From Zoogloeaceae bacterium (GTDB taxonomy: Bacteria > Pseudomonadota > Gammaproteobacteria > Burkholderiales > Rhodocyclaceae), in the NCBI GenBank assembly GCA_024235595.1, contig JACKMC010000002.1, positions 363,227 through 427,226 on the forward strand: a stretch of 64,000 nt of DNA. Reading direction: 5' to 3'. The translations under genes were made by a program, and so were the position numbers. Shown piece by piece: positions 28,110-37,501 of the stretch. The stretch's first letter is position 1; the number at the start of each line of letters is the position of its first letter. The notes under the pieces were generated by a model. The model did no database searches. It had not been told where the DNA came from and saw only the letters and a program-made list of their open reading frames with translations.

Positions 28110-29009
28110 CTAGGTTGGCGGAGCGGGCGGATTCCGTTTGAGGCTGTGCAGGCTCAGCAGGGCAAGTGCGCAGCCGATCAGTGCCATGCCGGCGGCCTCG
28201 AGCATCGAGGGCCGCTCACCGAGCTGAATCCATGCCGACACGACCCCGACGCCAGGGACCACGAGCGTGGACAGTCCGGCCACGCCAGCCGGCAGATGCT
28301 GCAGGATGTAGAGCCACAGTAGCCACGCGAGGCCGGTGCCGAGCAGGGCGTTGAAGGCCAGGGCGCCGAAATAGTAGGGCGTGAACTGGGTCGCCTGCGA
28401 CGGATGCAGGAGCGCCACGATGGTCAGGGCGAGCGCGCCGAAGAGCATCTGCCAGGCGGTCAGTGACAGCAGCTCCACCCGATGGCGCGCGCGCAGCCGC
28501 TTGACCATGATGGCGCTGCTTGCCCAGGTGACGCCGCCGGCCAGCGCGAGCGCAGTGCCGAGCCGGCTGTTTCCCAGCGACCAGGGTTCGATGATCAGGA
28601 TCAGGCCCGCGGCGGCGAACAGGATGGCAGGCCACTGCAGGCCACGGATCCGCTCGCCGAGCAGCAGCCACGCGAGCGGAAGGAGCCAGAACGGCATCGC
28701 GTAGACGAGAACCGCGGTCTTGCCTGCGCCGGCGGTGACCAGCGCGGTCTGGATCAGCGCGGTGAACGCGGCCGTCTGTACCAGCCCGAGCAGGATCGTG
28801 TCGCGCGCCGCGACCAGCTTCATGTCCGTACCGCGGATCAGCATCACCGCGAAGAGCGAGGCGGCGCCGAGCAGGGTGCGCACGGCGGTGAAATCGAAGG
28901 GGTCGGTGTAGCGCAGCACCTCCTTCATCACCACCCAGTTGTAGCCCCAGATCAGTGAAAGCACGGCGAGGGCGGCAAAGGCGCGCCGTATAGCGGTATC
29001 GGATGACAT
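28110..29009 (-). CDS. EamA/DMT-family transporter
   Basis: A 299-aa inner-membrane exporter with ten predicted helices in two EamA repeats. The first repeat includes LIWGYNWVVMKEVLRY near residue 20. The start at 29009 (MSSDTAIRRAF) is chosen because the first helix begins right after it; the frame is open upstream but with low-complexity charged sequence. It converges with the 8-oxoguanine deaminase gene across 234 bases that hold nothing recognisable. The substrate is unknown. Confidence 0.85.
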   Translation of the reverse strand: MSSDTAIRRAFAALAVLSLIWGYNWVVMKEVLRYTDPFDFTAVRTLLGAASLFAVMLIRGTDMKLVAARDTILLGLVQTAAFTALIQTALVTAGAGKTAVLVYAMPFWLLPLAWLLLGERIRGLQWPAILFAAAGLILIIEPWSLGNSRLGTALALAGGVTWASSAIMVKRLRARHRVELLSLTAWQMLFGALALTIVALLHPSQATQFTPYYFGALAFNALLGTGLAWLLWLYILQHLPAGVAGLSTLVVPGVGVVSAWIQLGERPSMLEAAGMALIGCALALLSLHSLKRNPPAPPT

Positions 29010-29435
29010 TGTGTACCTTGTGCCGGCCTGTTTCGCCGGAATGGTTCCATGTTGGCGCAAGCCCTGGTCGGTCGTTGCCCGCGAGGCCGGGGTGGCGGGC
29101 GAGCGGACCCTGGCTACGCCGGCGGCGCGCCTTGTTGGCTCCAGCGCCAATGCGTTTAAATGGCGGCGTGCGCATTCTAGTCGCGTCGCGCCAAGTCGGC
29201 ACCCGGTGTTTCCTGATAGACGATATTTGGAGTACAAGAGGGTCAGCACCGCGAGGTTGCGAATCATGGGTGCTTGCGCGGCCTTGGGCGTTGTACTCGC
29301 CTTTTCTCATTAGGGGGCATCGACAATGGAACCTGCAGTGCCGGCTTGCGCACGGTGCTCGCCGTCCGGACTGCCTGAATCGTGTGATGACGCGGTCCCT
29401 GCTCGCGGGCGGAGCGCTTGGATGGCTGCGCGCCG
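29010..29435. other. intergenic region with a small inverted repeat
   Basis: About 430 bases between two divergent genes. No supported gene. GAGTACAA (29230-29237) and TTGTACTC (29291-29298) form an 8-bp inverted repeat 53 bases apart; its meaning is unclear. Confidence 0.35.
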
Positions 29436-29813
29436 ATGACCGTGCGCATACTCATCCGCTGGCCCGAGCGGCAACTCGAAGGGCTGCTGCGGGACACGCC
29501 CTCGACCCGGGCGGTGCTCGATTCAATGCCGGTGGCGCAAGCAGCCGTCGTTTCGGGTGAGGAGCTTCGACTCGCACTCGCCTGCAACGCGCGTCTCGAT
29601 GAGACCGCCACCCAGACGATCGACCCCGGAATGATCTGCTACTGGGTCGAAGGCGGGGCGTTGGTGCTGCCATTCGGGCTTCAGCCGATATCGCGGGGCT
29701 ATGAGTGCTGTCTGGCCACGGCGGTGAATGTTCTCGGCCGGATCGAGGGCGACTTCCGTCAGCTTGCTACGGTGTGCGAGGGGGATCCCGTAATCATCGA
29801 ACGCCTGCCGTGA
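29436..29813 (+). CDS. cyclophilin-like fold protein
   Basis: A 125-aa small beta-rich protein. It begins MTVRILIRWPERQLEGLLRDTPS and contains DPGMICYWVEGGALVLPFG around residues 60-80, a pattern like the small cyclophilin-like proteins represented by TM1367, in which a GD/YW...PFG stretch closes the barrel. No prolyl-isomerase activity can be inferred. An in-frame ATG six codons upstream is an alternative start. The DUF2249 gene follows about 85 bases downstream on the same strand and may be co-transcribed. Confidence 0.6.
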   Translation: MTVRILIRWPERQLEGLLRDTPSTRAVLDSMPVAQAAVVSGEELRLALACNARLDETATQTIDPGMICYWVEGGALVLPFGLQPISRGYECCLATAVNVLGRIEGDFRQLATVCEGDPVIIERLP

Positions 29814-29898
29814 ACCGCCGCGAGCTGCCCGCCACGTTCTTCTACCCAGCGCATCAAAGAAGTAGTGCGCGCACTTGTTCTGGCTCAAGGACCGGGCC

Positions 29899-30282
29899 GT
29901 GGCCGTCTTGGAGAATGTGGTCTTCGGCAAGGTGCCGTATTTCGACGAGGTTTTTTCGATGCTTGAACAGGTACATCTTTTTGATGCCCGTGGCGTTGCC
30001 AAACGACTGCGCCATGCGGCGATTTTCGGCGCCCTGGAGTCCCTTGGCGACGGCGAAGTCATGCGTTTCGTCAACGATCACGATCCGTTGCCGCTGCTCT
30101 CGCAGTTGCAGCAGCGATACGGAAGCCAGGTCTCCATCGCCTACGTCAAGCGCGAACCGGCCAATATCGTCATCGATTTCACGATCTGTCTCGGTGCCGA
30201 GAGCGGGGCCCAGGGCACCGCTGCGGAGCAGGGCGGTTGCGGTGGTGGCGGTGGAGGCTGCGGCTGTTCCAGCGGCCAGTAA
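29899..30282 (+). CDS. DUF2249 domain protein with Gly/Cys-rich tail
   Basis: About 127 aa. The central part (ARGVAKRLRHAAIFGALESL, then VNDHDPLPLLSQLQQRYG) is a clear DUF2249 domain, a small alpha/beta fold common in denitrifying and haemerythrin-linked proteins. The chain ends in a striking tail with five glycines between cysteines (CGGGGGGCGC). The start is uncertain: GTG at 29899 has an AAGGA about nine bases upstream, and TTG at 29875 is an alternative. The tail could bind a metal or iron-sulfur species; this is inference. Confidence 0.7.
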   Translation: MAVLENVVFGKVPYFDEVFSMLEQVHLFDARGVAKRLRHAAIFGALESLGDGEVMRFVNDHDPLPLLSQLQQRYGSQVSIAYVKREPANIVIDFTICLGAESGAQGTAAEQGGCGGGGGGCGCSSGQ

Positions 30283-30334
30283 GCGGGCAGCTTCGGCGCA
30301 CCTCCGGGCTTGCCGATCCAGTCCGTCGGTGCGG

Positions 30335-30769
30335 CTAGCCCAGGATCTCGGAGATGTTCTCGCGCAGCTCGAGATCCGACTCGAACTCGAGCAGATCGAG
30401 GCCGAGCGCATCTCGCGCCGAAACCATGCCCAGCGGACGGCCGTCCTTGGTGACCGGCACATGGCGATAGCCGTTCTCGTACATCAGGTGCAAGGCGTTG
30501 CGAAACGGCGCATCAGGCTCAATCGATTGCGGATCGGCCGTCATCACCTCTGACAAGCGGGTGGTGTCCGGATTCAGGTTTGCCGCGATCACCCGGTTGA
30601 GCGCGTCGCGTTCGGTGAAGATGCCCACCAGCGTTTCTCCGTCCACCACCAGGACCGCGCCGATCTTGCGTTCACACATCCGCTCGGCGGCGGAACGAAC
30701 GGTGTCGGTGCTCTTGGCTGTCGTGACTACCTGGTTCTCGATGATCTGGGCTACATGACGATTCGGCAT
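30335..30769 (-). CDS. CBS-domain pair protein
   Basis: A 144-aa protein made almost entirely of two CBS domains (about 8-65 and 75-130), with segments IGAVLVVDGETLVGIFTERD and YRHVPVTKDGRPLGMVSARD. Such stand-alone pairs bind adenine nucleotides (AMP, ATP, SAM) and tune partner proteins. The start at 30769 has a GGAGAC ribosome site; a longer frame upstream is non-family sequence. The partner is unknown. It is convergent with the DUF2249 gene. Confidence 0.85.
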   Translation of the reverse strand: MPNRHVAQIIENQVVTTAKSTDTVRSAAERMCERKIGAVLVVDGETLVGIFTERDALNRVIAANLNPDTTRLSEVMTADPQSIEPDAPFRNALHLMYENGYRHVPVTKDGRPLGMVSARDALGLDLLEFESDLELRENISEILG

Positions 30770-31006
30770 AAGGTGTCTCCTGTTGTGGTCAAGGCCTTGC
30801 GGTAAGCGGCGGGCCACGGCGCGGCCCTTTCGAAACGACTCCGGTCATGAGGCTAGGCGTGACGCTCGAGTGCATTCTAGCCCCCATTTCCAACACCGGC
30901 GCGAAGCGAGCGTATCGGCAAGCGAAGGCGCGGTGGTGCGAGAAAGCGGGGGCTGGCTTTCTCCACCGAGCCAAATCCCTGGCGTATCGACCTTGCACGC
31001 ATGGCC

Positions 31007-31459
31007 TCACGTCAGGTCGGCGGGTATCGCGGCACGCAGTACCGTCTGCGTTTCGCCACTGCGCACGCGGTTTGAGAACCACCACAGCGCGCCCTTCTTG
31101 ATCGTCCAGTCGGCTTCGCTACCGGCCAGCAGCAGCGACGCCATGCGGCCAAGCGCCGGTTGATGGCCGACCACCAGCACCGCACCGCTGGCGTCGGGCC
31201 AGCCGGTCGCCGCGAGCAGGTCGGCGACGCTGCCTGCCGGGCCCAATGCCGAGACGATCTCGAAATCGTCACTGAAGGCAGTGGCGGTCTGGCGGGTGCG
31301 CATCGTTGGACTGACCAGCACGCGCAGTCGTTTCGGGCGACGTTCGGCGAGCCAGTGGGCAATCCTGCGAGCCTGCTTGATGCCTCTTTCCGTGAGCTCG
31401 CGTGCTTGGTCGGGCGTGCCGTCAACCGCCTCGGCGTGACGCCATAGTAAAAGGTCCAT
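31007..31459 (-). CDS. sixA: phosphohistidine phosphatase
   Basis: A 150-aa histidine phosphatase of the SixA branch, which removes phosphate from phosphohistidine of HPt domains or PTS-type proteins. The catalytic RHAEA motif is at residues 7-11, the second arginine segment SPTMRTRQTA near 52, and VGHQPALG near 100 supplies the second His. The length is usual for SixA. A GAGGGAG ribosome site precedes. No adjacent two-component or PTS gene shows its target. Confidence 0.88.
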   Translation of the reverse strand: MDLLLWRHAEAVDGTPDQARELTERGIKQARRIAHWLAERRPKRLRVLVSPTMRTRQTATAFSDDFEIVSALGPAGSVADLLAATGWPDASGAVLVVGHQPALGRMASLLLAGSEADWTIKKGALWWFSNRVRSGETQTVLRAAIPADLT

Positions 31460-31649
31460 GTCTCCCTCCTCGAGAGGGGCGCAACTCTAGCCCCCCAGCA
31501 TTGCAAGACCATGACAATCGCTCGCGCTGGCACCGCGACGCGACCAACAACTTGTTACAGCGAGCGCTCCCCGCGTCGCTTCCGAATGGATAGAATCCGC
31601 GCACCAGCCGACCGGGCTGGCGGTACGAGGGCCCGATTCTTCGGCTCTG

Positions 31650-32738
31650 GTGGATGCCTACACAATGCGCAGCAGGTCCAGTCGTCTTGTCTTGATCGAC
31701 GCCTTCAAGGCGGTTGCGTCGCAACTCATCGTTCTTCATCACCTGTCATTCTATGGTCCGATGTCCGATGTCGCATTCCCAATGGCCCCATCGGCGATTT
31801 CGTGGTTCAGCGAGTACGGTCGGGTCGCGGTGCAGGTCTTCCTGGTCATAGGCGGCTTTCTCGGCGCAATGCGCCTTGCGCCGGACGGGGTGCTCGCGCC
31901 GCGCCGGCCAGCGCAGGAACTGGGCCGGCGATACCTCAGGCTGGTGGTGCCCTATGCGGTGATGCTGGCATTCGGGATGCTTGCCGCTGCGCTGGTTCGT
32001 CAGTCGCTGGAACATGAGTCGGTCCCTGGGGTGCCCAGCGTGGCCCAGGTTATGTCCCACCTGCTGTTGCTGCATGATCTGCTCGGGTTCGAAGCCCTGT
32101 CGGCCGGCGTGTGGTACGTGGCGATCGACTTCCAGCTGTTTGCGCTGATGCTGAGCGTTCTGTGGATGGTCCGCCTCGTGGTCACGGCGCCAGCCCGCGC
32201 AGCGATCATCGGCCCGATGCTGGTCATTGCGCTGGCAGGCGGCGCCTTGTTCCATTTCAACCGTGATCCCGCCTGGGACAATTGCGCGATCTACTTCTTC
32301 GGTTCATATGCGTTCGGCGCGCTCGCATGGTGGAGTGGCACGCGCGGCAAGGCCCTGATCTGGATCGGCGTCCTTTGCGCACTGGCCGTGCTGGCGCTGA
32401 TGCTGGAATTCCGCCTGCGCATCCTGGTGGCGGCCACCGTCGCGGTCTCGCTTGCAGTTGCCCATGGCTACGGCGTGAGCGCCGGTTGCTCGGGATCACG
32501 GCTGACTGCCTGGCTGGGCCGCATCTCGTATTCGGTATTCCTGGTGCACTTTCCGGTGTGCCTGCTGATCAACGCCTTGTTTGCCCGCCTTGCGCCTGCC
32601 CAGCCGCTGCTCAACGCGGGCGGGATGGTGTTTGCGTGGCTTTCCAGCATCGCTGCCGGCGAACTTTTCCATCGCTACGTCGAGTCGCGTGCGGGGCAAA
32701 TCCGGCTGCCGGGCTTCCTCCGAGGGCAGCCCGCCTGA
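31650..32738 (+). CDS. acyltransferase-3 family membrane protein
   Basis: A 362-aa integral membrane acyltransferase of the OafA/acyltransferase-3 type, with about ten helices. The family's early His motif appears as VLHHLSF near residue 30, and LGRISYSVFLVHFP near 290 is the typical late segment. Such proteins O-acetylate surface polysaccharides or lipids. The ATG at 31650 lacks a strong ribosome site and the next Met (residue 6) is a possible start. No polysaccharide genes are near, so the target is unknown. Confidence 0.8.
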   Translation: MDAYTMRSRSSRLVLIDAFKAVASQLIVLHHLSFYGPMSDVAFPMAPSAISWFSEYGRVAVQVFLVIGGFLGAMRLAPDGVLAPRRPAQELGRRYLRLVVPYAVMLAFGMLAAALVRQSLEHESVPGVPSVAQVMSHLLLLHDLLGFEALSAGVWYVAIDFQLFALMLSVLWMVRLVVTAPARAAIIGPMLVIALAGGALFHFNRDPAWDNCAIYFFGSYAFGALAWWSGTRGKALIWIGVLCALAVLALMLEFRLRILVAATVAVSLAVAHGYGVSAGCSGSRLTAWLGRISYSVFLVHFPVCLLINALFARLAPAQPLLNAGGMVFAWLSSIAAGELFHRYVESRAGQIRLPGFLRGQPA

Positions 32739-34235
32739 TCACCACGGCTTCCGGCCCCACAGGAACTCCCGGGTGTCGTCGAGGATGGAATCGCGTACCG
32801 CCTTTGCGAGCGGTGCGTGCCACCCCGTGACGAAGGCCACGGCTTCGCGCAGCGGCGCATCGTCCTTCGCCCACTGTGCCAGCCGGGTCCGGCCGACTGC
32901 GACATCATTGAGATATCCGAGCCGCTTCTGCGCCGCGCTGAGCCTGCGGCGGTAGGCCTTGAGCCGCTTGGGTGGGTATAACGGTTCGAAGAATTCGATG
33001 CCGTAGCGCAGGCTCTTGAGTGCGATGCGCAGCAGGTGGTGGGCCTCGATATTGTCGCCGCTGGCGTCCGCCCAGCGATCGCGGCAGCGCTTCCTGAGGT
33101 GCTTGAGACGCAGCGCGGCGAAGGTCTGGAGCTTCGCCGAGGCGTCCAGCGGATTGCCCTGAAGGGCCTCGAGGCCGGCGGCAAAACGGAGCATGCGGGC
33201 GCCTTGGTGATGGCTGCTGAGCCAGTCGCGCACATGCTCCCGGGCCGCCTCGCGGTGGCCCCCGACCAGCGCGGAGAGGGCTTCGACCCTGTTCGCACTG
33301 GCCGGGTCGTCGAGGATCGGCTGGATCAGTTCAGCATGGAGCACGTCGATGTCGCGTGCCTCGCCGAGCATGCTCGCGGCGTCGCGCAATTCGCCACGCC
33401 AGTGCGTGACGAACTCCTGCGGCAGGGCATGGGCGAACAGCTTGACCGCCGAGCGGGTGCGGCGCAGCGCGACCCGCATCTGGTGAACCCATTCCGGATC
33501 ATCGCTCTGCTGAGCGCCGAGGGCATTCGCCTGCCACTGCCGCAGGCCGTCCAGCGCCACCTTGCGAAACGCCTCGAGCGGAGAGTCGGTGTCGCGAACC
33601 GGAGAAGGCTGCGCCCGCATCGGCAGGGCGGGGCGGTTGTGGAACAGCTCGAGGCCGCGCTGCGCCTTGGAGGAATCGTTCGGCAGCAGTGGCAGCTCGT
33701 CGGCGAGCGCGATCGCCAACCGGTAGAGATCCTCGGGCCGGCCGCTCTCGAGTTCGAGTTCGACCTCGCACAGCGGGGTCTCGCGATCGCCGGCAGCAAT
33801 TTTTCCCTGGTCGATCATCATCAGCATGCTGATGCCTGGTGAGGGCGTGAGGCGACGGGTTTCGCGGCGGAAATCGGTGGTGAAGAGCGGGATCAGCTCG
33901 GCCGCGGCGCCTTCCAGCAGCTTGCGGGTTTCGGCAGCGTCGATCGAAGAGAAATCGAAGGCTTCCGAGTATGGCCCTTCCCATTCCGGCCGGGCCGACA
34001 GGCCGCCGCTGCTGCTTGCATCTGCCTTGACTGTTTGCAACCAGCGGCGGCCCTGCTTGCGGGTGCGCAGCGCGATCCGGTGCTTGCTGAGCAGCAGCGT
34101 CGGGGTATCGAAGTAGGTGTTCAGCAGGGTGGCGGTGGGTGCGGCTCGCGGGGCGCTTGCGACCAGCGGATGGCGGCGGAGCGCGGGGAGGCTGCGCCTC
34201 GGCAGTGTGAGCTTGAGTTCGATTTCGGCCTTCAT
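32739..34235 (-). CDS. CYTH and CHAD domain protein (inorganic triphosphatase type)
   Basis: A 498-aa protein. Residues 1 to about 190 are a CYTH domain starting MKAEIELKLTL, with the ExExK motif that binds triphosphate and metal. Residues about 225-490 are a CHAD domain, helical and rich in conserved His and Arg (MRVALRRTRSAVKLF, SLRYGIEFFEPLY), which binds polyphosphate. The E. coli relative YgiF hydrolyses inorganic triphosphate. The gene stops directly next to the stop of the convergent acyltransferase gene, with no spacer. Confidence 0.9.
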   Translation of the reverse strand: MKAEIELKLTLPRRSLPALRRHPLVASAPRAAPTATLLNTYFDTPTLLLSKHRIALRTRKQGRRWLQTVKADASSSGGLSARPEWEGPYSEAFDFSSIDAAETRKLLEGAAAELIPLFTTDFRRETRRLTPSPGISMLMMIDQGKIAAGDRETPLCEVELELESGRPEDLYRLAIALADELPLLPNDSSKAQRGLELFHNRPALPMRAQPSPVRDTDSPLEAFRKVALDGLRQWQANALGAQQSDDPEWVHQMRVALRRTRSAVKLFAHALPQEFVTHWRGELRDAASMLGEARDIDVLHAELIQPILDDPASANRVEALSALVGGHREAAREHVRDWLSSHHQGARMLRFAAGLEALQGNPLDASAKLQTFAALRLKHLRKRCRDRWADASGDNIEAHHLLRIALKSLRYGIEFFEPLYPPKRLKAYRRRLSAAQKRLGYLNDVAVGRTRLAQWAKDDAPLREAVAFVTGWHAPLAKAVRDSILDDTREFLWGRKPW

Positions 34236-34420
34236 GCGCGGATTGTAGCCATGGCTTCGGCTGCGCGTCTTGTGCGTTCGGCGGACTGAAATATTACAGT
34301 CTGCAGTGACGCCCAGGCCGGCACCGGGCAGCGGCGCATTTCATCTTCGTGCCGGCCGCGGCCTGCGGCGGACCAGCCTCGAGAGCCGGGGTCGAGGCGG
34401 GACGCCTGGATGCCAGGATC

Positions 34421-34903
34421 CTATGCCCCGGCCACCCAGTGCCCCGATTTGCCGCCTTCCTTTTCCAGCAGCCGGATGCCGTCCATGCGCATGCCGCGAT
34501 CAACCGCCTTGCACATGTCGTAGATGGTGAGCAGGCCGACCTGTACCGCGGTGAGCGCCTCCATCTCCACCCCGGTGCGACCCACCGTTTCGGCGATGAC
34601 CTCGCAGGCGATGCGGCTGGCCGCCTCGTCGATGCTGAAATCGACGGTGACCCGGGTGAGCGGAATCGGATGGCACAGCGGGATCAGCTCCGCCGTGCGC
34701 TTGGCACCCTGGATTGCCGCGATGCGGGCGATGCCGATCACGTCGCCCTTCTTGCTGTTGCCTGCCAGCACCATCGCGAGGGTCTCCGGCTTCATGCTGA
34801 TCATGCCTGCGGCACGGGCGATTCGACGGGTTTCCGTCTTGGTGCCGACGTCGACCATATGGGCCTTTCCGTCGGCATCGAAGTGTGTGAAAGAGTCGCT
34901 CAT
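34421..34903 (-). CDS. moaC: cyclic pyranopterin monophosphate synthase
   Basis: A 160-aa enzyme of molybdenum cofactor synthesis that converts the 3',8-cyclo-GTP made by MoaA into cyclic pyranopterin monophosphate. The family motifs are all present: MVDVGTKTETRR near residue 17, PLCHPIPLT near 75, GVEMEALTA near 112 and YDMCKAVDRGM near 125, which holds the catalytic Asp and Lys. It stands alone, without moaA, moaD or moaE next to it, and is divergent from the BepA-like protease gene. Its product serves the xanthine dehydrogenase and nitrate reductase in the same window. Confidence 0.95.
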   Translation of the reverse strand: MSDSFTHFDADGKAHMVDVGTKTETRRIARAAGMISMKPETLAMVLAGNSKKGDVIGIARIAAIQGAKRTAELIPLCHPIPLTRVTVDFSIDEAASRIACEVIAETVGRTGVEMEALTAVQVGLLTIYDMCKAVDRGMRMDGIRLLEKEGGKSGHWVAGA

Positions 34904-34992
34904 TGTGAATTCCGATGGCGCCGATTGCTGGGATATGCGAGCTTGGAGAAGGCTGCGGGGAACCGCGTCGCAAGGGCGGCTATCATAGCACC

Positions 34993-36420
34993 GTGAAAAA
35001 ACAACTCGCCTCCCTGCTGCTTTGCGCGCTCTTGCTTCCGCGCGCCTTCGCCGACGGCTTGCCCGATCTCGGAGATGTCGGCTCCGCCGAGCTGTCGCCG
35101 CAAGCCGAGCGGCGCATCGGCGAGCAGGCGATGGGCGAGATCCGATGGCGGGAGGCTGCCTACCTCGACGATGTGGAGGTAGAGGGCTATCTCAACAGCC
35201 TCGGCCAGCGGCTCGTGGCCGCGGCTCCCGCGAGTGGCGTCGATTTCAGCTTCTTTGCGGTGAGCGACCCGACACTCAATGCCTTCGCGCTGCCGGGCGG
35301 GTTCATCGGCGTTCATACCGGCCTGGTCCTTGCAGCGAGCACGGAATCCGAGCTCGCTTCGGTGCTCGGCCACGAGATCGCCCATGTGACGCAGCGGCAT
35401 ATTGCCCGCATGATCGGCAACCAGGGGCGTACCGGAATGGTGATGCTGGCGTCGATGATCGTTGCCATCCTGGCTGCGGGCAGCAGCCCCGATGCGGCCG
35501 AGGCGGCGATTGCCACCGGCCAGGCCACGGCCATGCAGTCACAGCTTGCCTATACCCGCGATTTTGAACGCGAGGCTGACCGCAACGGCCTCATGACCCT
35601 GCAGGCGGCAGGCTTCGACGTACGCGGCATGCCGGCCTTCTTCGAGCGCCTGCAGCGAAACAGCCGGCTCTACGAGAACAACGCGCCGGCCTATCTGCGC
35701 ACCCATCCGCTCACCACCGATCGCATCACCGACATGGAGAACCGTGTCCAGGGACTCGGCTATCGACAAGTGCCCGATTCGCTCGAGTTCCGGCTGGTCC
35801 AGGCCAAGCTGCTGGCCCTGCAGGGCTCTGCCGCCGAGGCGGTGCGCGGGCTCGAAGCGCGCCTGAAGGGCAAGCCCGACGATCCGGTGCTGCGCTACGG
35901 ACTGACGCGGGCGTTGCTGCGCATGGGACAGCTCGAACAGGCCCGCGCCAGCATGACGCTGCTCGCGCGCAACCCGCCGGCCTCGGCGATGGTGGAGGCG
36001 CTGGAGGCGGAACTGCTGGCCGCCGGCGGCGATCATGCAGCGGCGGCGGCCCATTACCGCGACGCCATCAAGCGCTATCCTCTCAGCCGTCCGCTCGCCT
36101 ACGGGCTGGCAGACGAACTCATCGCGGCAGGTCGACCTGCGGAGGCGGCCGACATGCTGCGCAAGGATATTGTCAGCGCGCCCGACGACTATCGCCGCTG
36201 GGGCCTGCTCGCCAAGGCCGAGCTCGCCCGCGGCAGTCGCGCGGGGCGGCATCGGGCTCAGGCCGAGGTCTATCGTCTGCAGGGAAGCCTGCCCGCGGCG
36301 GTCGAACAGCTCGAACTCGCACAACGGGCAGGGGATGCCGATTTCTATACGATGTCGGCCATCGATGCGCGGCTGCGCGAACTGCGGACCCGCCTGCGAC
36401 AGGAACGCGAGGCGCGCTGA
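34993..36420 (+). CDS. bepA: periplasmic M48 metalloprotease/chaperone, BepA-like
   Basis: A 475-aa exported zinc protease with C-terminal TPR repeats, matching BepA, which cares for outer-membrane protein and LptD assembly. I choose GTG at 34993 because it starts a good signal peptide (MKKQLASLLLCALLLPRAFA); the frame remains open upstream without sense. The HEIAH zinc motif is near residue 127, and the third ligand segment READRNG is near 195. Residues about 280-475 form several TPR-like helical pairs. It is divergent from moaC, 89 bases away, and is followed by tusA on the same strand. Confidence 0.88.
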   Translation: MKKQLASLLLCALLLPRAFADGLPDLGDVGSAELSPQAERRIGEQAMGEIRWREAAYLDDVEVEGYLNSLGQRLVAAAPASGVDFSFFAVSDPTLNAFALPGGFIGVHTGLVLAASTESELASVLGHEIAHVTQRHIARMIGNQGRTGMVMLASMIVAILAAGSSPDAAEAAIATGQATAMQSQLAYTRDFEREADRNGLMTLQAAGFDVRGMPAFFERLQRNSRLYENNAPAYLRTHPLTTDRITDMENRVQGLGYRQVPDSLEFRLVQAKLLALQGSAAEAVRGLEARLKGKPDDPVLRYGLTRALLRMGQLEQARASMTLLARNPPASAMVEALEAELLAAGGDHAAAAAHYRDAIKRYPLSRPLAYGLADELIAAGRPAEAADMLRKDIVSAPDDYRRWGLLAKAELARGSRAGRHRAQAEVYRLQGSLPAAVEQLELAQRAGDADFYTMSAIDARLRELRTRLRQEREAR

Positions 36421-36521
36421 AACGGGATTGCGTCAGCTCGGCGCAAGGCAATAGACTCAGAATCCTGCGGGATGCGTACTCGACGCGACCGACAACATCT
36501 ACACGCAAGGAAAGGCAAGGA

Positions 36522-36752
36522 ATGGATTTCGACAAGGAAGTGGATGCAAGGGGGCTGAATTGCCCGCTGCCGATTCTGCGCGCCAAGAAGGCGCTGGCCG
36601 AACTCGAAGCGGGGCAAATCCTGCGGGTGGTGTCGACCGATCCGGGCTCGGTCAAGGATTTCCAGGCCTTCGCCCGTCAGACCGGCAATGAGCTGGTGAC
36701 CCAGGGTGAAACGGTGGACAAGGCCTTCGAGTTCTTCTTGCGCCGCAAGTAG
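36522..36752 (+). CDS. tusA: TusA/SirA-family sulfur carrier
   Basis: A 76-aa sulfur-carrier protein. The family's catalytic Cys lies in ARGLNCPLPILRAKKAL (Cys14 by count), followed by the usual GSVKDFQAFARQTG segment. It accepts persulfide sulfur for tRNA thiolation or for other sulfur pathways. The ribosome site GGAAAGG is good. It follows the BepA-like gene by 101 bases and ends in a strong rho-independent terminator. Confidence 0.9.
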   Translation: MDFDKEVDARGLNCPLPILRAKKALAELEAGQILRVVSTDPGSVKDFQAFARQTGNELVTQGETVDKAFEFFLRRK

Positions 36753-36772
36753 GGAAATCCGCCGCTCGATGA

Positions 36773-36797
36773 TGGTCGCCGCCCGGCGGCCATTTTT
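36773..36797 (+). terminator. rho-independent terminator after tusA
   Basis: Stem TGGTCGCC / GGCGGCCA (8 pairs, one T-G wobble) with loop GCCC, followed by TTTTT, 20 bases after the tusA stop. A clear intrinsic terminator. Confidence 0.8.
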
Positions 36798-37093
36798 CGT
36801 CTGCGCCCGGAAGCCCTCACCGCAGGTATTGTGCGGCCACGCCTGGCCGGTGCGGCGTAAATCAACCGGTCGTCTCCGGAGCAGCCTGGGGGGCGTGCCT
36901 TCGGTGGCGCTCACCATTTGCCGTCGTTTCCCGGTTCGACCCCGATGCATCGCATCGAAGTTGTCCCGAACGGCGCTTGCATGGCGAGCCTATCGGCCGC
37001 GACACGCCCGACAAGGGCGCTCGCGGAGCCCTTGCCGCGGCTGGCAATCCGACGTTCGCTGCGCTGTTGAAAGCTTCGCGTCGTGCGGCGATC
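36798..37093. other. intergenic region, no gene seen
   Basis: About 300 bases between the tusA terminator and the stop of the convergent cupin gene. Short open frames exist on both strands, but none looks like a protein. Confidence 0.4.
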
Positions 37094-37501
37094 TCAGCGG
37101 CGCGAGGCGGATCCCGCACCCGCCGGGACGAAGGGTTCCACCTTGTCCTGTTCCGCGGGATCGTTGCGGGCAATAACCGCGCGCGCAGCCTCGGTGGCGC
37201 TCAGATTGACGGCCTGGTGCGCAATTCCCGGCGGGACGAAGAGAAAATCGCCCGCCTCGCTGACCACTTCGTTTTCCAGGTTCTCTCCCCAACGTGTCAA
37301 CACCCTGCCTTCGAGCACGAAGATCCCGGTCTCGTAGCCGATGTGGCGATGCGGCTCTGCCTTTGCCCCGGGCGGAATCACCACGATGTGCATGGACAGG
37401 CCGAGTGCGCCCACGGTCTGCCCGGATAGGCCGATGAAGTACGGCAGGCGCTGCCGGGACATGACCTCGCGGTCGGGTCGAATGGCTTGAACGGTCTGCA
37501 T
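37094..37501 (-). CDS. cupin domain protein
   Basis: A 135-aa single-domain cupin. The metal site is visible as EPHRHIGYETGIFVLEG (His, His, Glu in motif 1, residues about 48-65) and FVPPGIAHQAVN (His in motif 2 near 90). The start at 37501 (MQTVQAIRP) has an AGGGGAAG ribosome site; an ATG ten codons upstream lacks one. Stand-alone cupins act as small dioxygenases, isomerases or sugar/ligand binders, so the reaction cannot be named. Confidence 0.82.
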   Translation of the reverse strand: MQTVQAIRPDREVMSRQRLPYFIGLSGQTVGALGLSMHIVVIPPGAKAEPHRHIGYETGIFVLEGRVLTRWGENLENEVVSEAGDFLFVPPGIAHQAVNLSATEAARAVIARNDPAEQDKVEPFVPAGAGSASRR

